The notes under the pieces: model-generated
Told to the model about the DNA's origin: nothing
Databases searched by the model: none
The model's input: only the letters and a program-made list of their open reading frames with translations
Program-made: the position numbers and the translations under genes
Origin: Idiomarina abyssalis
GTDB taxonomy: Bacteria; Pseudomonadota; Gammaproteobacteria; Enterobacterales; Alteromonadaceae
DNA length: 64,000 bases
Assembly (NCBI RefSeq): GCF_900116625.1
Contig: NZ_FPBE01000003.1
Coordinates: forward strand, 62,001-126,000
Reading direction: 5' to 3'
Shown: positions 35,691 to 45,622 of the stretch, piece by piece
How the letters are laid out: the number at the start of each line of letters is the position of its first letter
How positions within the stretch are numbered: the stretch's first letter is position 1

Positions 35691-35873
35691 GCTGATATTC
35701 CTCGTAGTGCATGTTGAAATCAATGTATTGCTAAAAAAAACTTGGTATTACTTGGACTTACAAAACGAGGTACAGCAAAAAGGACTTCGTAAAAAATCTC
35801 AAATCAATAGCCGAAATTTTCTCAGCGGTTTCGAGTATACGCTTAATATAGCCCGAGTCAACAACAGGTTGCG

Positions 35874-36419
35874 TTATTTTAACCAATTGCGGCTTATATG
35901 ACGGAAGGTATCGCCGCCCGCTTTTTCAAGCCACTCAAAAGCGGCCATTTCAGAAGTGATAATTTCCACTCCAGCGCTTCGCATACGTTCTATCGCGCTC
36001 TCTTTGTCGGTTGGACGACGAGAACCGACCGTGTCAGCAGGCAAAAACACTTGATAACCGGATTCCTGAAGTTCAATGGCGGTTTGCAGGACACACACAT
36101 GAGTTTCCATGCCCATAATAACCACATGTTTCTTATTGTACTCGGAGAGAACATCGCGGAAGGTATCGTCACGCAAAGCGCTGAAATGTGTTTTTTCAAC
36201 AACGCGGGCCGCTTCTATGATCTCTTGCAAACTATCAACGGTGTAACCTAAACCTTTGGGGTATTGTTCGGTAATAAGAATAGGCAAGTCCAACTGCATA
36301 GCAATTTCACCCAGCCAACGCATGCGCGAGGTGACAACGTCTCGTTGATGAATTGCAGGCAACAGTCGCTCCTGAGCATCGACAATAAGTAATAGAGAAT
36401 CTTTGGCGCTAAGCAGCAT
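35874..36419 (-). CDS. Isochorismatase-family cysteine hydrolase (YcaC-like)
   Basis: 181 residues. The catalytic triad of the family is visible: Asp14 in LLIVDAQERL, Lys in VVEKTHFSA near residue 75 and Cys in METHVCVLQTA near residue 108. The natural substrate is not known for YcaC-type members. It is divergent from purEK and shows no partner gene. Confidence 0.88.
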   Translation of the reverse strand: MLLSAKDSLLLIVDAQERLLPAIHQRDVVTSRMRWLGEIAMQLDLPILITEQYPKGLGYTVDSLQEIIEAARVVEKTHFSALRDDTFRDVLSEYNKKHVVIMGMETHVCVLQTAIELQESGYQVFLPADTVGSRRPTDKESAIERMRSAGVEIITSEMAAFEWLEKAGGDTFRHISRNWLK

Positions 36420-36522
36420 TGTTCATTCCTGTTGGTAGAAAGTCGGTTCACATACTAACCTTAGCCCATTAATCTATCTATCAGCAAAAAGTCTTAATTT
36501 GGTCAATAATCACCCATGAAAT

Positions 36523-36551
36523 TTGCAGTTAGGGCGGCCAATGGCTACAAT
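36523..36551 (+). promoter_or_regulatory. Sigma-70 promoter of purEK
   Basis: TTGCAG, 17 bp, TACAAT; start expected near 36558, about 50 bp before purE. No clear PurR operator is seen. Confidence 0.7.
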
Positions 36552-36606
36552 CCTCGCCTTTCCAAATGCAGATGCACATCCAAAACAGTAAATAAAAGGT
36601 GACACC

Positions 36607-37098
36607 ATGGCTCCGGTATTGATTCTAATGGGTTCCCAGTCCGATTGGCCGGTAATGCAAAAAGCAGCAGAAATGCTGGAATCGCTGAACGTAAAGTGGC
36701 AGGCGAAAGTCGTTTCTGCGCATCGTACGCCGGACTTACTTAAGTCGACTATGGAACAAGCCGAGCAAGACGGAGTGCCTGTGGTTATTGCCGGCGCTGG
36801 TGGCGCTGCTCACTTGCCTGGTATGCTGGCGGCTTATACGGCCATTCCTGTGTTTGGTGTGCCGGTTCCAAGCAAGCAATTAAAAGGTTTAGACAGTTTA
36901 TTGTCTATTGTGCAAATGCCTAAAGGTGTGGCTGTTGGTACTCTGGCTATTGGTGATGCCGGTGCGGCCAATGCGGGCTTGTTGGCTGCTCAGGTTATTG
37001 GCAGTTTTGACAGCGAAGTGCGTAAACGCGTACATGAATTCCGCAAAGCGCAGAAAGAGAAAGTGATGGCGAACTCAGATTTGGAGCTGCCAAAATGA
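36607..37098 (+). CDS. purE: N5-carboxyaminoimidazole ribonucleotide mutase
   Basis: 163 residues. PurE motifs [19 protein letters not shown] and [16 protein letters not shown] are present. It converts N5-CAIR to CAIR in purine synthesis. AAAAGGTG is the ribosome binding site. It overlaps purK by 4 bp. Confidence 0.97.
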   Translation: MAPVLILMGSQSDWPVMQKAAEMLESLNVKWQAKVVSAHRTPDLLKSTMEQAEQDGVPVVIAGAGGAAHLPGMLAAYTAIPVFGVPVPSKQLKGLDSLLSIVQMPKGVAVGTLAIGDAGAANAGLLAAQVIGSFDSEVRKRVHEFRKAQKEKVMANSDLELPK

Positions 37099-38183
37099 AA
37101 ATTTTGATCCTTGGCAACGGGCAGTTAGGTCAAATGCTGGGTAAAGCCGTTATTCAGCAGGGGCATGAATGTGTCTTATACAGTGACCGACTGGATAAGG
37201 TGATGGCTTTAGGTAGCCAACAACCTTTGGCAATGACGTTAGCCGAGGCGAATGACTGGGCAGATGTAACCACCTGGGAGCACGAGCATTTAGGCGAAGA
37301 GCTGGTTGCTAAAACCGCCGATAAGTTCTTATTAAAAGCAGAGCGTTTCAACGGCTTAGTTGATCGTCGTACGCAAAAATCGCTTTGTGATGAACTCGAT
37401 ATTCCCACTTCCGCCTGGAAAGCCTATGAGAATGTGGCTGAGCTGACGGCCATTTTAGAAAGCTGTGACCATGCCGTGGTCATCAAGTCGGCAAAAGGTG
37501 GTTACGATGGCAAAGGTCAGTGGCGCTGGCGTCCGGGGGACGACATTGCGGCCGTTGCAGAAGATGCAGGACAACGCCCGGGCATTGTCGAAGACATGAT
37601 TAACTTTACCGACGAGGTTTCTGTTGTGGGAGCTCGCTCACACAAGGGAGAGCAGCGCTGTTTCCCGCTGACATTAAACGTCCATACTCAGGGTATTCTG
37701 TCTTACAGTCTGGCTGGCGCAGAGCATTTTTCTAAAGCGCTTGAAGCTTTAGCCAAAGAGCATCATAAGAAGCTGACCGACGCGCTGGATTACGTGGGCG
37801 TATTAGCTATTGAGTTCTTTGTCGTTGGTGAAGGCGAAAACCAACATTTGCTGGTGAACGAAGTGGCTCCGCGGGTTCACAACTCAGGGCACTGGACGAT
37901 GAGTGGCGCTAATTGTGACCAGTTCAACCTGCACATTCGCGCCATTACCGGTTTACCGCTGCCCGACTTACTGATAGCCCCCACCTTAATGGTGAACGTG
38001 ATTGGCGTTGCGGGTATTCCGGAAGCTTTATGGGAAGCGGCGGCCGCTGAATGTCATTGGTATGGCAAGGATGCGCGACCCGGTCGTAAAGTCGGCCACG
38101 TGAATATTATGATTGATTCGTTTGAGCGGGGCGAGAATTTAGCCTCTACCTGGGCGGATAAACTGCAACTGTTAGCGAGTTAA
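37095..38183 (+). CDS. purK: N5-carboxyaminoimidazole ribonucleotide synthase
   Basis: 362 residues of the ATP-grasp fold: N-terminal [17 protein letters not shown] site [15 protein letters not shown], and [13 protein letters not shown] near residue 256. It makes N5-CAIR from AIR, ATP and bicarbonate for PurE. Translation is coupled to purE by the ATGA overlap. Confidence 0.97.
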   Translation: MKILILGNGQLGQMLGKAVIQQGHECVLYSDRLDKVMALGSQQPLAMTLAEANDWADVTTWEHEHLGEELVAKTADKFLLKAERFNGLVDRRTQKSLCDELDIPTSAWKAYENVAELTAILESCDHAVVIKSAKGGYDGKGQWRWRPGDDIAAVAEDAGQRPGIVEDMINFTDEVSVVGARSHKGEQRCFPLTLNVHTQGILSYSLAGAEHFSKALEALAKEHHKKLTDALDYVGVLAIEFFVVGEGENQHLLVNEVAPRVHNSGHWTMSGANCDQFNLHIRAITGLPLPDLLIAPTLMVNVIGVAGIPEALWEAAAAECHWYGKDARPGRKVGHVNIMIDSFERGENLASTWADKLQLLAS

Positions 38184-38193
38184 TACCTGCTTA

Positions 38194-38217
38194 GATGAGC
38201 GGTTAAAACCGCTCATC
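38194..38217. terminator. Perfect hairpin at the purK / esterase convergence
   Basis: GATGAGCGGTT-AA-AACCGCTCATC, an 11-bp perfect stem with a two-base centre. It overlaps the last codons and stop of the esterase gene. There is no T tract, so it may act as a weak bidirectional terminator or RNA 3'-end protector. Confidence 0.55.
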
Positions 38218-38853
38218 CAGCCATTTCTGCATATCCTGAACCTGCTCTAAGCACAGCGAGTGCGGCATTGGGTAGGTTTGATACGTCACTGAAAACCCTT
38301 TCTCTTTCAAAATTGCACAGGCTTTCTGGCCAAGAACTTCCGGAACCACAGGGTCCTGAGTGCCATGTTGAACCAAAATGGGCAGTTGTGCATTGGCTTC
38401 ATTAACCTGAATATCACCGGCGGTGGCAAAGTACGTAGAATGCGCCATTAAACCCGCCAGCGGTTTCGGGTAGGTCAAAGCAGCTTCATAACCTACGGCA
38501 CCGCCTTGTGAGAACCCGGCAATAATAATGCGTTTACTGTTGATGCCCTGAGCAATTTGCTCGTCTATCATGGCATGCACTTTGGCCGCTGACTCGCGCA
38601 ATTGTTCGCTGTCTATCTGGCGGTCGATGCTCATGTCGGTAATGTCGTACCAGGCAGGCATGACCATACCCTGGTTTATAGTGACCGGCATTTGTGGTGC
38701 GTGAGGAAACAAAAAGCGAACCTGCGCGTTGGCAAATTTTAAGTGTTCGGTCATAGGGACAAAGTCATTGCCCGAGGCTCCCAGGCCATGCAACCAAATG
38801 ATAACGGCGTCGGCTGTGCCTGCCGGCTCGTGTTTTATGACTTCCAGAGACAT
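38203..38853 (-). CDS. Phospholipase/carboxylesterase-family alpha/beta hydrolase
   Basis: 216 residues. LHGLGASGNDF forms the oxyanion part, GFSQGG near residue 113 carries the nucleophile Ser, GTQDPVVP the Asp and MPHSLC the His. It belongs to the PF02230 carboxylesterase/thioesterase group; the substrate is not predictable. Its ATG shares a base with the stop of the prephenate dehydratase gene, and both follow the S9 peptidase gene, so the three form an operon. Confidence 0.92.
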   Translation of the reverse strand: MSLEVIKHEPAGTADAVIIWLHGLGASGNDFVPMTEHLKFANAQVRFLFPHAPQMPVTINQGMVMPAWYDITDMSIDRQIDSEQLRESAAKVHAMIDEQIAQGINSKRIIIAGFSQGGAVGYEAALTYPKPLAGLMAHSTYFATAGDIQVNEANAQLPILVQHGTQDPVVPEVLGQKACAILKEKGFSVTYQTYPMPHSLCLEQVQDMQKWLDERF

Positions 38854-39674
38854 TACTGCTTTCCTATTTCTGCGGCAGGGTAAGAACCCAGCCAGTGAAT
38901 GTTGTTCATAGCGGCCAATTCTTCAAGAGCCGAAGCGACACCGGGTTCGCTGCGGTGGCCATCAAAGTCGATAAAGAAATGATAGTCACCAAACTGACTA
39001 CCCGCCGGCCGCGACACTATGGAGGTTAAGTTAATTTGCTGCTTTGCAAACACCTGCAAGCTGTCAACCAGCAAGCCGGGATGGTCGTTGTCATCAATGA
39101 GCAGCAAGCTGCTTTTCCAGTGCTCATCCTTTCTGTATTCCGGCTCTTCAGACGCTGCGGATAATACCACGAAGCGTGTTTCGTTGCGTGGGTTGTCAGC
39201 GATATTGTTACTCAATATCTGCAACGTCTCCGGGCAACTAATGTGTTGGGGAACTATGGCTGCAGACGCCTCTTCAGCCGCCAGCAGAGCTTGAAGCGAC
39301 GCGGCGTTGCTGGCCGTATGAATAATGGGCAGCCCGAGCTTGTGTAAGTACGAATTACATTGTCCGGCTGCGACAAACTGTGCCCATATCTGGTTAGGCT
39401 TCGCACTATTACTGAGACATTGGAAGCCAACAGGAATACGGATTTCCGCCTGAATGCGCAAGGGCCTTTGCACCAAATAGTCGACGACCGGAGAGACGAA
39501 GCCTTCTGTCAAATTTTCAATAGGAACAACCGCAGCGTCGCATTCTCGTCCAACCGACGCCAGGCAGCTGACCAGGTTATCCAGTAACTGAATGTCGTGA
39601 TTTTGTTCAGGCTGGACAAGCTCCGCGGCAACCTCCGAAAAGGTACCGGCAGGGCCTAAAGTGGCTAGCTTCAT
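38853..39674 (-). CDS. pheA: Prephenate dehydratase, stand-alone
   Basis: 273 residues. The dehydratase domain starts at the N-terminus (LATLGPAGTFSEVAAELV) and includes NETRFVVLS with the catalytic TRF. A C-terminal ACT domain (SLQVFAKQQINLTSIVSRPAG) provides phenylalanine feedback. There is no chorismate mutase domain, unlike the fused PheA of E. coli. It converts prephenate to phenylpyruvate. It lies between a peptidase and an esterase gene with 4-bp and 1-bp overlaps. Confidence 0.92.
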   Translation of the reverse strand: MKLATLGPAGTFSEVAAELVQPEQNHDIQLLDNLVSCLASVGRECDAAVVPIENLTEGFVSPVVDYLVQRPLRIQAEIRIPVGFQCLSNSAKPNQIWAQFVAAGQCNSYLHKLGLPIIHTASNAASLQALLAAEEASAAIVPQHISCPETLQILSNNIADNPRNETRFVVLSAASEEPEYRKDEHWKSSLLLIDDNDHPGLLVDSLQVFAKQQINLTSIVSRPAGSQFGDYHFFIDFDGHRSEPGVASALEELAAMNNIHWLGSYPAAEIGKQ

Positions 39675-41710
39675 TTCTTATATTGCTCGAACCAGGCCAG
39701 TGCATGCTCAATTTTGGCAATCATGTTGGAAGGCCGAGCCGTAACTCCGTGAAAAGCGCCCGGAACACGAACCATAGCTGTATCTACTTTTTGCAGCTTC
39801 AATGCCTGGTAGAACTGCTCGGTTTCCGATATCGGTGTGCGACGATCCTTCTCGCCGGTGAACAGCATGACCGGTGTTTCGACGTCACCGACCATAGACA
39901 GTGGCGAGCGCTGCCAATAGTGCTCAAGCTCTTCCCATGGCATACCCGGGAACTGGTTGGTGATTTGGCCAATTGAGCTGTCAGCCGTCAGTACTTTACT
40001 GACCCAGTTAATAACCGGGTTAGTGGCGGCAGCAGCGTTGAAGCGATTGGTTAGTCCTACCGCATAGGCTGTGGCGATGCCACCTGCAGAACCGCCGGCA
40101 ATAAACAGGTTGTCTGAGTCGGCAATGCCTTTATCAATGAGTAAATCAATGCCAGTCATGTGATCAGCAAAGTCATAAGGTGACGAGTAGTTGCCGTCCA
40201 GCAGCATGGCAAAGTCTTTACCGTATGAAGTACTGCCGCGATGGTTTACATAAAGCACCACATAGCCCTCGGCGGCATAGCGCTGGTGTTCTGCAGCAAA
40301 ATGCGGACCGTAAGACAGATGAGGACCGCCATGTATTTCTAACAGTAACGGGTACTCTTTGTTTTCATCGTAGTTTGGCGGAGTAATGTACCAGCCATGA
40401 ATCTCTTCGCCGTCATAGCGCGACTCATAGCGAATTTCGTGAACTTCACCCAACTCACGGTGACCAAGCAGGTCTTCATTAAGCTGAGTAAACTGAACCG
40501 CTTCGCCATCTTGTGGCTGATAACCGACATCGGCGGGGCGATATTCGGACCCCTTGGGGTAGGCAATGGCGCCAGTTTTTGAGGCCGTAAACGAGCCCAT
40601 GGTATAAGGACGGCTGACATAAACACCGGAAACGTCATCCACTCGGTTTGTCAGTTCATTGCTCAATGTGACATCTGCAACAACGGTTTTGCCCCGGTCG
40701 GCGTATGAAACCGCCAGTGATTCATTGCCCGTCCACTGTGGCGAGCTGAAAGAACGGTCAAAGTCAGCTTGAAGTTCTGTCTCTGAGCGTTCGCTCCAGT
40801 CCATGATCCACAACTGTGACTTATGGTAAGGCACTGGCTCGTTCGAACTGTGTAAGTAAGCCAGACGCTCGCCGTCAGGAGAGAACTGCGGCGACGACTC
40901 GCGGCCTGGCTTGTCAGTGACCTGCGTCACTTCCTTTGAGCTCAGGCTGACGCTGTAAAGGTCGCTTTCATTCACCTGATACGCCCAGTCTTCCGAGCGG
41001 TTGCCGGAAAATACGATATGGCTGTCGTCCTCGGTCCAGGCCAGTGGGCCGCCATGTCGATAAGGACCATCGGTCAGCTGGCGTGCACTGCCACCCTCAG
41101 CCGGAACCACGAAGAGTTGTGTGTGCGCCGGTTCCAGAACGCCTTTCCCGTCGCGCTGGTAATAAGCTTCTTCCACAATAATCGGCGATTTGGACCACTT
41201 CGCGCCTTTGGGTTTAGCTGGCTTTTTTACGCTTTTAGCAAAGGGCGTAGGTTCAGATTTAACCGACATGGTAAATGCCAGTTGAGTATCGTCGTTAGAC
41301 CAACTAATGCTGCCCGGGCTTTCGCTTACATGAGTGACTTTAGCGGTGCGCTGTTCTTTAATCCAGTGCACATGAATTTGGTTCTTTTCCGAGCGATTAG
41401 ACGCAAAGGCAAGACGAGTGCCGTCGTTTGACCAGGCCAGACTGCCGTAGTTGTATTTATCATCAAAAATCGGTAAATGTTGACCGGTTTCGGTATCAAT
41501 CAGCCATAATGAGCGACGAGTATTGTCTTTCATATCATCGAAGCTGTTGCGTATGTACGCAATGTATTTACCGTCAGGAGAGATACTGACTTGGTTGGCG
41601 TACTCGAGCTGGAAAATGTCTTCAGCCTTAAATGTATCGTCTGATAACGCTGGAGCGGAAGTAAAAAGTAGCATTAAGCTACCGGCAATGACGGATTGTT
41701 TTAACCACAT
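39671..41710 (-). CDS. Exported S9 family peptidase (acylaminoacyl/dipeptidyl peptidase type)
   Basis: 679 residues with a signal peptide (cleavage after PALS near residue 23). The N-terminal half is a beta-propeller with repeated SPDGKYIAYIR / SNDGTRLAFAS blades. The C-terminal hydrolase domain has nucleophile GGSAGGIATAY, Asp in GEKDRRTP and His in GAFHGV. It removes dipeptides or acyl-amino acids from peptides outside the cytoplasm. Protein-degrading exoenzymes are common in Idiomarina. It is first in the operon with pheA and the esterase. Confidence 0.93.
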   Translation of the reverse strand: MWLKQSVIAGSLMLLFTSAPALSDDTFKAEDIFQLEYANQVSISPDGKYIAYIRNSFDDMKDNTRRSLWLIDTETGQHLPIFDDKYNYGSLAWSNDGTRLAFASNRSEKNQIHVHWIKEQRTAKVTHVSESPGSISWSNDDTQLAFTMSVKSEPTPFAKSVKKPAKPKGAKWSKSPIIVEEAYYQRDGKGVLEPAHTQLFVVPAEGGSARQLTDGPYRHGGPLAWTEDDSHIVFSGNRSEDWAYQVNESDLYSVSLSSKEVTQVTDKPGRESSPQFSPDGERLAYLHSSNEPVPYHKSQLWIMDWSERSETELQADFDRSFSSPQWTGNESLAVSYADRGKTVVADVTLSNELTNRVDDVSGVYVSRPYTMGSFTASKTGAIAYPKGSEYRPADVGYQPQDGEAVQFTQLNEDLLGHRELGEVHEIRYESRYDGEEIHGWYITPPNYDENKEYPLLLEIHGGPHLSYGPHFAAEHQRYAAEGYVVLYVNHRGSTSYGKDFAMLLDGNYSSPYDFADHMTGIDLLIDKGIADSDNLFIAGGSAGGIATAYAVGLTNRFNAAAATNPVINWVSKVLTADSSIGQITNQFPGMPWEELEHYWQRSPLSMVGDVETPVMLFTGEKDRRTPISETEQFYQALKLQKVDTAMVRVPGAFHGVTARPSNMIAKIEHALAWFEQYKK

Positions 41711-41848
41711 TGTTGTTCTCCTTTTAAGTATAACTTTACGTTACTGAAGCTGACGAGGTGATGCAAAGAGTTCCGTTCAAGTTGGCAGAAAATACGGTAA
41801 ACTGAAAACCTTTTCCGAATGTTGTCAAAAAATTTAGAAGGAAAGCCC

Positions 41849-42940
41849 ATGCACTACCGCCAAACTCGCGCAGAAATATCGCCCGCTGCAATAGCGCATA
41901 ACGCTAAGTGGGTGCGTAAGACGATGGCTGGGGGGAAATTGCTGGGAGTTGTTAAAGCCGATGGTTACGGGAATGGTGTTGAGCCAGCAGTGCAGGCGTT
42001 AGAACCGCATGTGGACGGCATGGCCGCTGGCTTCATGGAAGAAGCGCTGGCCGTTCGGGAATGCGGATACACAGGTCCGCTAGTTATTTTAGAAGGCTGC
42101 TTCTCCTCGTCTGAGCTCAGGGTTTGTGCAGAAAACAACTTAAGCCCGGTGGTGCATTGCGAGCAGCAATTACAAGACATAGAGGCGGAAGCTTTAAGTA
42201 AACCATTGTGGGTGTGGTTAAAGGTCGATACCGGCATGCACCGCTTGGGCTGGTCGGAAGAACAAGCTCAACAAGCATTGAAGCGATTAAACGCCAGTAG
42301 TAATGTGTCTGGGGTAACGCTAATGTCACACTTGGCTAACGCCGATGCGAACCATCGACTGAATGCAGAGCAAAAACAACAGTTCTGTCAGTTATCGGAT
42401 ACACTTAAAGGCTTTCAAGCCCGTAGTCTCCACAATTCGGCCGGCTTACTGAACCCTGATACCCGATGGCCACTTCAGGAAAATGACTGGGCCCGTGCAG
42501 GTTTATTGCTTTACGGTGTAAACCCCTCGAGTGTGACCGAAGTACAGCAGGAGCTTCAACCCTCGATGCGGCTGGTCGCCCCGGTCATTGCATTGCATCA
42601 GCTGGAAAAGGGCGAGTCGGTCGGCTATGGCAGCGCCTGGAGTGCTGAACGACCAACGGTCATTGCAACGGTGGCTATGGGTTATGCGGACGGTTATCCG
42701 CGACAGGCGAAAAATGGCACACCAGCAATGATCCGAGGCAAACGTGTCACTTTAGCCGGGCGAGTCTCTATGGACATGTTGACGATAGATGTCACTGGCA
42801 TTGAGGGTGTGCAGTTGGGTGATGATGTTGAGCTGTGGGGGCCGAACGTTGATGTACGACAGGTTGCGGCCTGCGCAGATACTATTTCCTGGCATTTACT
42901 GACAGGTGTGAGCGGACGTGTTCCGCGGGTCGTTGTTTAA
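41849..42940 (+). CDS. alr: Alanine racemase
   Basis: 363 residues from MHYRQTRAEIS. PLP-binding Lys is in GVVKADGYGNG near residue 35; the second catalytic Tyr is in ESVGYGSAWSAERPT, and RVSMDMLTIDV follows. It provides D-alanine for peptidoglycan. An ATG 10 codons upstream is open, but AGAAGGAAAG lies just before 41849. Confidence 0.95.
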   Translation: MHYRQTRAEISPAAIAHNAKWVRKTMAGGKLLGVVKADGYGNGVEPAVQALEPHVDGMAAGFMEEALAVRECGYTGPLVILEGCFSSSELRVCAENNLSPVVHCEQQLQDIEAEALSKPLWVWLKVDTGMHRLGWSEEQAQQALKRLNASSNVSGVTLMSHLANADANHRLNAEQKQQFCQLSDTLKGFQARSLHNSAGLLNPDTRWPLQENDWARAGLLLYGVNPSSVTEVQQELQPSMRLVAPVIALHQLEKGESVGYGSAWSAERPTVIATVAMGYADGYPRQAKNGTPAMIRGKRVTLAGRVSMDMLTIDVTGIEGVQLGDDVELWGPNVDVRQVAACADTISWHLLTGVSGRVPRVVV

Positions 42941-42962
42941 CAGACTCAACTTCTGAGTATTA

Positions 42963-42981
42963 GCCATACAAAAAGTATGGC
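42963..42981 (+). terminator. Hairpin after alr
   Basis: GCCATAC-AAAAA-GTATGGC, a perfect 7-bp stem 23 bp after the alr stop, with only a weak AT tail. It may be a terminator between alr and cydA or a regulatory palindrome of cydA. Confidence 0.5.
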
Positions 42982-43079
42982 AATTATTAGTATTTATCCT
43001 ACAAGCTTTACATCTTTGACCCTGATCTTTGTCAACAAAGGCGTATACTTAAGACAAACCTCAGTTAAGGGTGTTTGCT

Positions 43080-44468
43080 ATGTTCGAAAGTTTCGATGCA
43101 TTGTTTCTGGCGCGCTTTCAGTTCGCTTTTACGATAGCGTTCCACATTATTTTTCCTGCGTTCACCATCGGTGTGGCCAGCTATCTGGCGGTACTGGAAG
43201 GCCTTTACTTAAAAACAAGAAATCCGGTTTATCAGAAATTATTCCGTTACTGGGTCAAAATCTTCGCCGTTGCCTTTGGTATGGGCGTGGTCTCAGGCAT
43301 TGTTATGAGTTACCAATTTGGTACTAACTGGTCGGTATTCTCGGACAAAGCAGGGCCGGTTATCGGACCGTTAATGGGTTACGAAGTACTGACTGCCTTC
43401 TTCCTTGAGGCCGGGTTCCTTGGTGTCATGCTGTTTGGTATGAACAAAGTGGGTGAAAAGCTGCATTTCTTTGCTACCTTGATGGTTGCAGTGGGTACAG
43501 CCATTTCCGCTTTCTGGATACTATCGGTAAACAGCTGGATGCAGACCCCGGCAGGCTACGCCATGAATGACGTTGGTCAGTTTGTGGTGACCGATTGGTT
43601 TGAAGTGGTATTTAACCCTTCTTTTCCATATCGGCTGGCGCATATGTTGTTAGCGGCTTACCTGACAGTGGCCTTTGTGGTGGGTGCAGTCGGTGCCTGG
43701 CATTTGCTAAAGGACAAAACCAACGCCGCCGCACGCAAAATGTTCTCCATGGCCATGTGGATGGCGTTAATTGTTGCGCCATTGCAGGTTCTGGTCGGCG
43801 ACTTCCATGGGCTGAATACTCAGGAATATCAACCTGCAAAAGTAGCTGCAATGGAAGGGCACTTTGACACCGAAGCCCGGGCGCCACTGTATTTATTCGG
43901 ATTACCCAACGAAGAAACGGCGGAAGTGGACTACGCTTTGAAGGTGCCGGGGCTTGCCAGTCTTATTCTGAAGCATGACATTAATGCCGAAGTGACCGGG
44001 CTGGATCAGTTTCCGCGCGAAGACTGGCCTCCAGTGGCAACCGTATTTTGGTCATTCAGAGTCATGGTCGGAATAGGGCTATTGATGGTACTGGCGGGGT
44101 TATGGTCAGGTTTACAACGGTTACGAGGCAAGCTTTATGACAACAGCCTGCTACTGCGCTTTAGTTTGTTTATGGGCCCCATGGGTTTTGTCGCTGTAAT
44201 TGCCGGCTGGATAGTCACCGAAGTGGGGCGTCAGCCCTGGGTTATTCAGGGCTTGCTACGAACCGCCGATGCGGCGTCTCCTATTGATAAAGCCGGTGTC
44301 GCGGGCAGTCTGATAGCCTTTATTGTGGTTTACTTCCTCGTTTTTGGTGCCGGTACGTTCTATATTCTGCGTAAAATGGCAGCGGATCCTGCAAAAGTGA
44401 CGATTCCCGACTATGCCAAACATAAGCCGACAATGGCGGCTGAGCGCATTTACGATGAGGAGGCCTAA
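43080..44468 (+). CDS. cydA: Cytochrome bd-type ubiquinol oxidase subunit I (cyanide-insensitive type)
   Basis: 462 residues, shorter than the E. coli CydA (522) because the Q-loop is short, which is the CioA class. His22 (FHIIFPAFT) is the heme b595 ligand, RLAHMLLAAY holds another heme His, and EVGRQPW is conserved. Quinol-site Lys and Glu are in QPAKVAAMEG. It reduces oxygen to water in the inner membrane. The ATG at 43080 has AAGGGTG upstream; a GTG three codons earlier is less likely. cydB follows after 3 bp. Confidence 0.95.
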   Translation: MFESFDALFLARFQFAFTIAFHIIFPAFTIGVASYLAVLEGLYLKTRNPVYQKLFRYWVKIFAVAFGMGVVSGIVMSYQFGTNWSVFSDKAGPVIGPLMGYEVLTAFFLEAGFLGVMLFGMNKVGEKLHFFATLMVAVGTAISAFWILSVNSWMQTPAGYAMNDVGQFVVTDWFEVVFNPSFPYRLAHMLLAAYLTVAFVVGAVGAWHLLKDKTNAAARKMFSMAMWMALIVAPLQVLVGDFHGLNTQEYQPAKVAAMEGHFDTEARAPLYLFGLPNEETAEVDYALKVPGLASLILKHDINAEVTGLDQFPREDWPPVATVFWSFRVMVGIGLLMVLAGLWSGLQRLRGKLYDNSLLLRFSLFMGPMGFVAVIAGWIVTEVGRQPWVIQGLLRTADAASPIDKAGVAGSLIAFIVVYFLVFGAGTFYILRKMAADPAKVTIPDYAKHKPTMAAERIYDEEA

Positions 44469-44471
44469 GCT

Positions 44472-45473
44472 ATGGATTACGCACTGATTTGGGCAATATT
44501 AATTTCGGTCGCCGTATTTGCTTATGTTGCGCTGGACGGCTTTGACCTGGGAATTGCACTGCTTTTCCCCTGGTTTAAAAAGGAAGAAGACCGCGACGTA
44601 ATGATGAACACCGTTGCGCCAGTCTGGGACGGAAATGAGACCTGGCTGGTACTGGGCGGTGGTGGCTTACTGGCGGTGTTTCCGCTGGCTTATTCGGTGT
44701 TAATGCCGGCTCTTTATATGCCGGTTATTGCCATGCTTCTGGGGCTGATTTTCCGCGGTGTGGCTTTTGAGTATCGCTTTAAAACCAAACGCGCAAAAGG
44801 TATCTGGGACTTATCCTTTATTATTGGTTCGCTGATAGCGGCTTTGAGTCAGGGCATTATGCTGGGCGCAATGCTACAGGGTATCCAGGTAACAGACCGA
44901 GCCTATTCCGGCGGCTGGTTTGACTGGTTAACCCCGTTTAGCTTTTTCTGCGGTGTAGCTGTGGTTATTGGTTATATGATGCTGGGATCGACCTGGCTGG
45001 TAATGAAGACGAAAGGTGACCTGCAACGCCAAAGCTATAGGGCGGGCTGGTACAGTGCTCTTTTATTGGTCGCTTGCATTGCTTTTGTGAGTCTTTATTT
45101 GCCCTATGTAGACCCATTTATTGCGGAACGTTGGTTTACTTATCCGGCCTCGGTTGGCTTATGGGTGCTACCAATTCTGCTGGTAGGCATTACGCTTGGA
45201 TTACTGCGCTCGCTGCATAAAAAGCAGGAAGGCAGACCCTATTTGTGGGGCCTGGGACTGTTTCTTTTGTCTTTTGCCGGGTTTGCAGTCAGTATTTTCC
45301 CTTACCTGGTTCCGCGCAGCATTACCTTGTGGCAGGCAGCCGCGCCGGATAATAGCCTGAAGTTTTTACTTATTGGCGCTGTGGTACTTCTGCCTATTAT
45401 CTTCGCTTACACAGGTTATACCTACTGGGTGTTTCGCGGCAAGGTGGATTCAGACAGTGGATATCACGACTGA
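44472..45473 (+). CDS. cydB: Cytochrome bd-type ubiquinol oxidase subunit II
   Basis: 333 residues, the CioB length class (E. coli CydB has 379). About eight membrane segments; conserved YVALDGFDLGIALL and WDGNETWLVLGGGGL near the N-terminus. It pairs with CydA. The stop overlaps the ATG of the next small gene (TGATG). Confidence 0.95.
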   Translation: MDYALIWAILISVAVFAYVALDGFDLGIALLFPWFKKEEDRDVMMNTVAPVWDGNETWLVLGGGGLLAVFPLAYSVLMPALYMPVIAMLLGLIFRGVAFEYRFKTKRAKGIWDLSFIIGSLIAALSQGIMLGAMLQGIQVTDRAYSGGWFDWLTPFSFFCGVAVVIGYMMLGSTWLVMKTKGDLQRQSYRAGWYSALLLVACIAFVSLYLPYVDPFIAERWFTYPASVGLWVLPILLVGITLGLLRSLHKKQEGRPYLWGLGLFLLSFAGFAVSIFPYLVPRSITLWQAAAPDNSLKFLLIGAVVLLPIIFAYTGYTYWVFRGKVDSDSGYHD

Positions 45474-45577
45474 TGAAGCCTGTATTTAAAAAATGGTTGT
45501 GGTTTGTCGGACTGTGGTGTCTGGGTGTGCTGGCTGTCACTTTAGTTGGCGGCCTTATCCGCTGGGCTTTATTGTAA
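45473..45577 (+). CDS. DUF2474 small membrane subunit of the bd oxidase operon
   Basis: A 34-residue gene that starts on the last base of cydB (TGATG). The protein begins MKPVFKKWLWFVGLW and has one membrane helix (residues 8-33) ending IRWALL. This is the pattern of DUF2474 proteins found after cyanide-insensitive oxidase genes, analogous to CydX. It probably stabilises the oxidase. It is too short for routine gene calling. Confidence 0.85.
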   Translation: MKPVFKKWLWFVGLWCLGVLAVTLVGGLIRWALL

Positions 45578-45622
45578 GCTTGCGCTAGGCTAAAGGCAGA
45601 TTTTACGCCGGAGGCAACCAAC

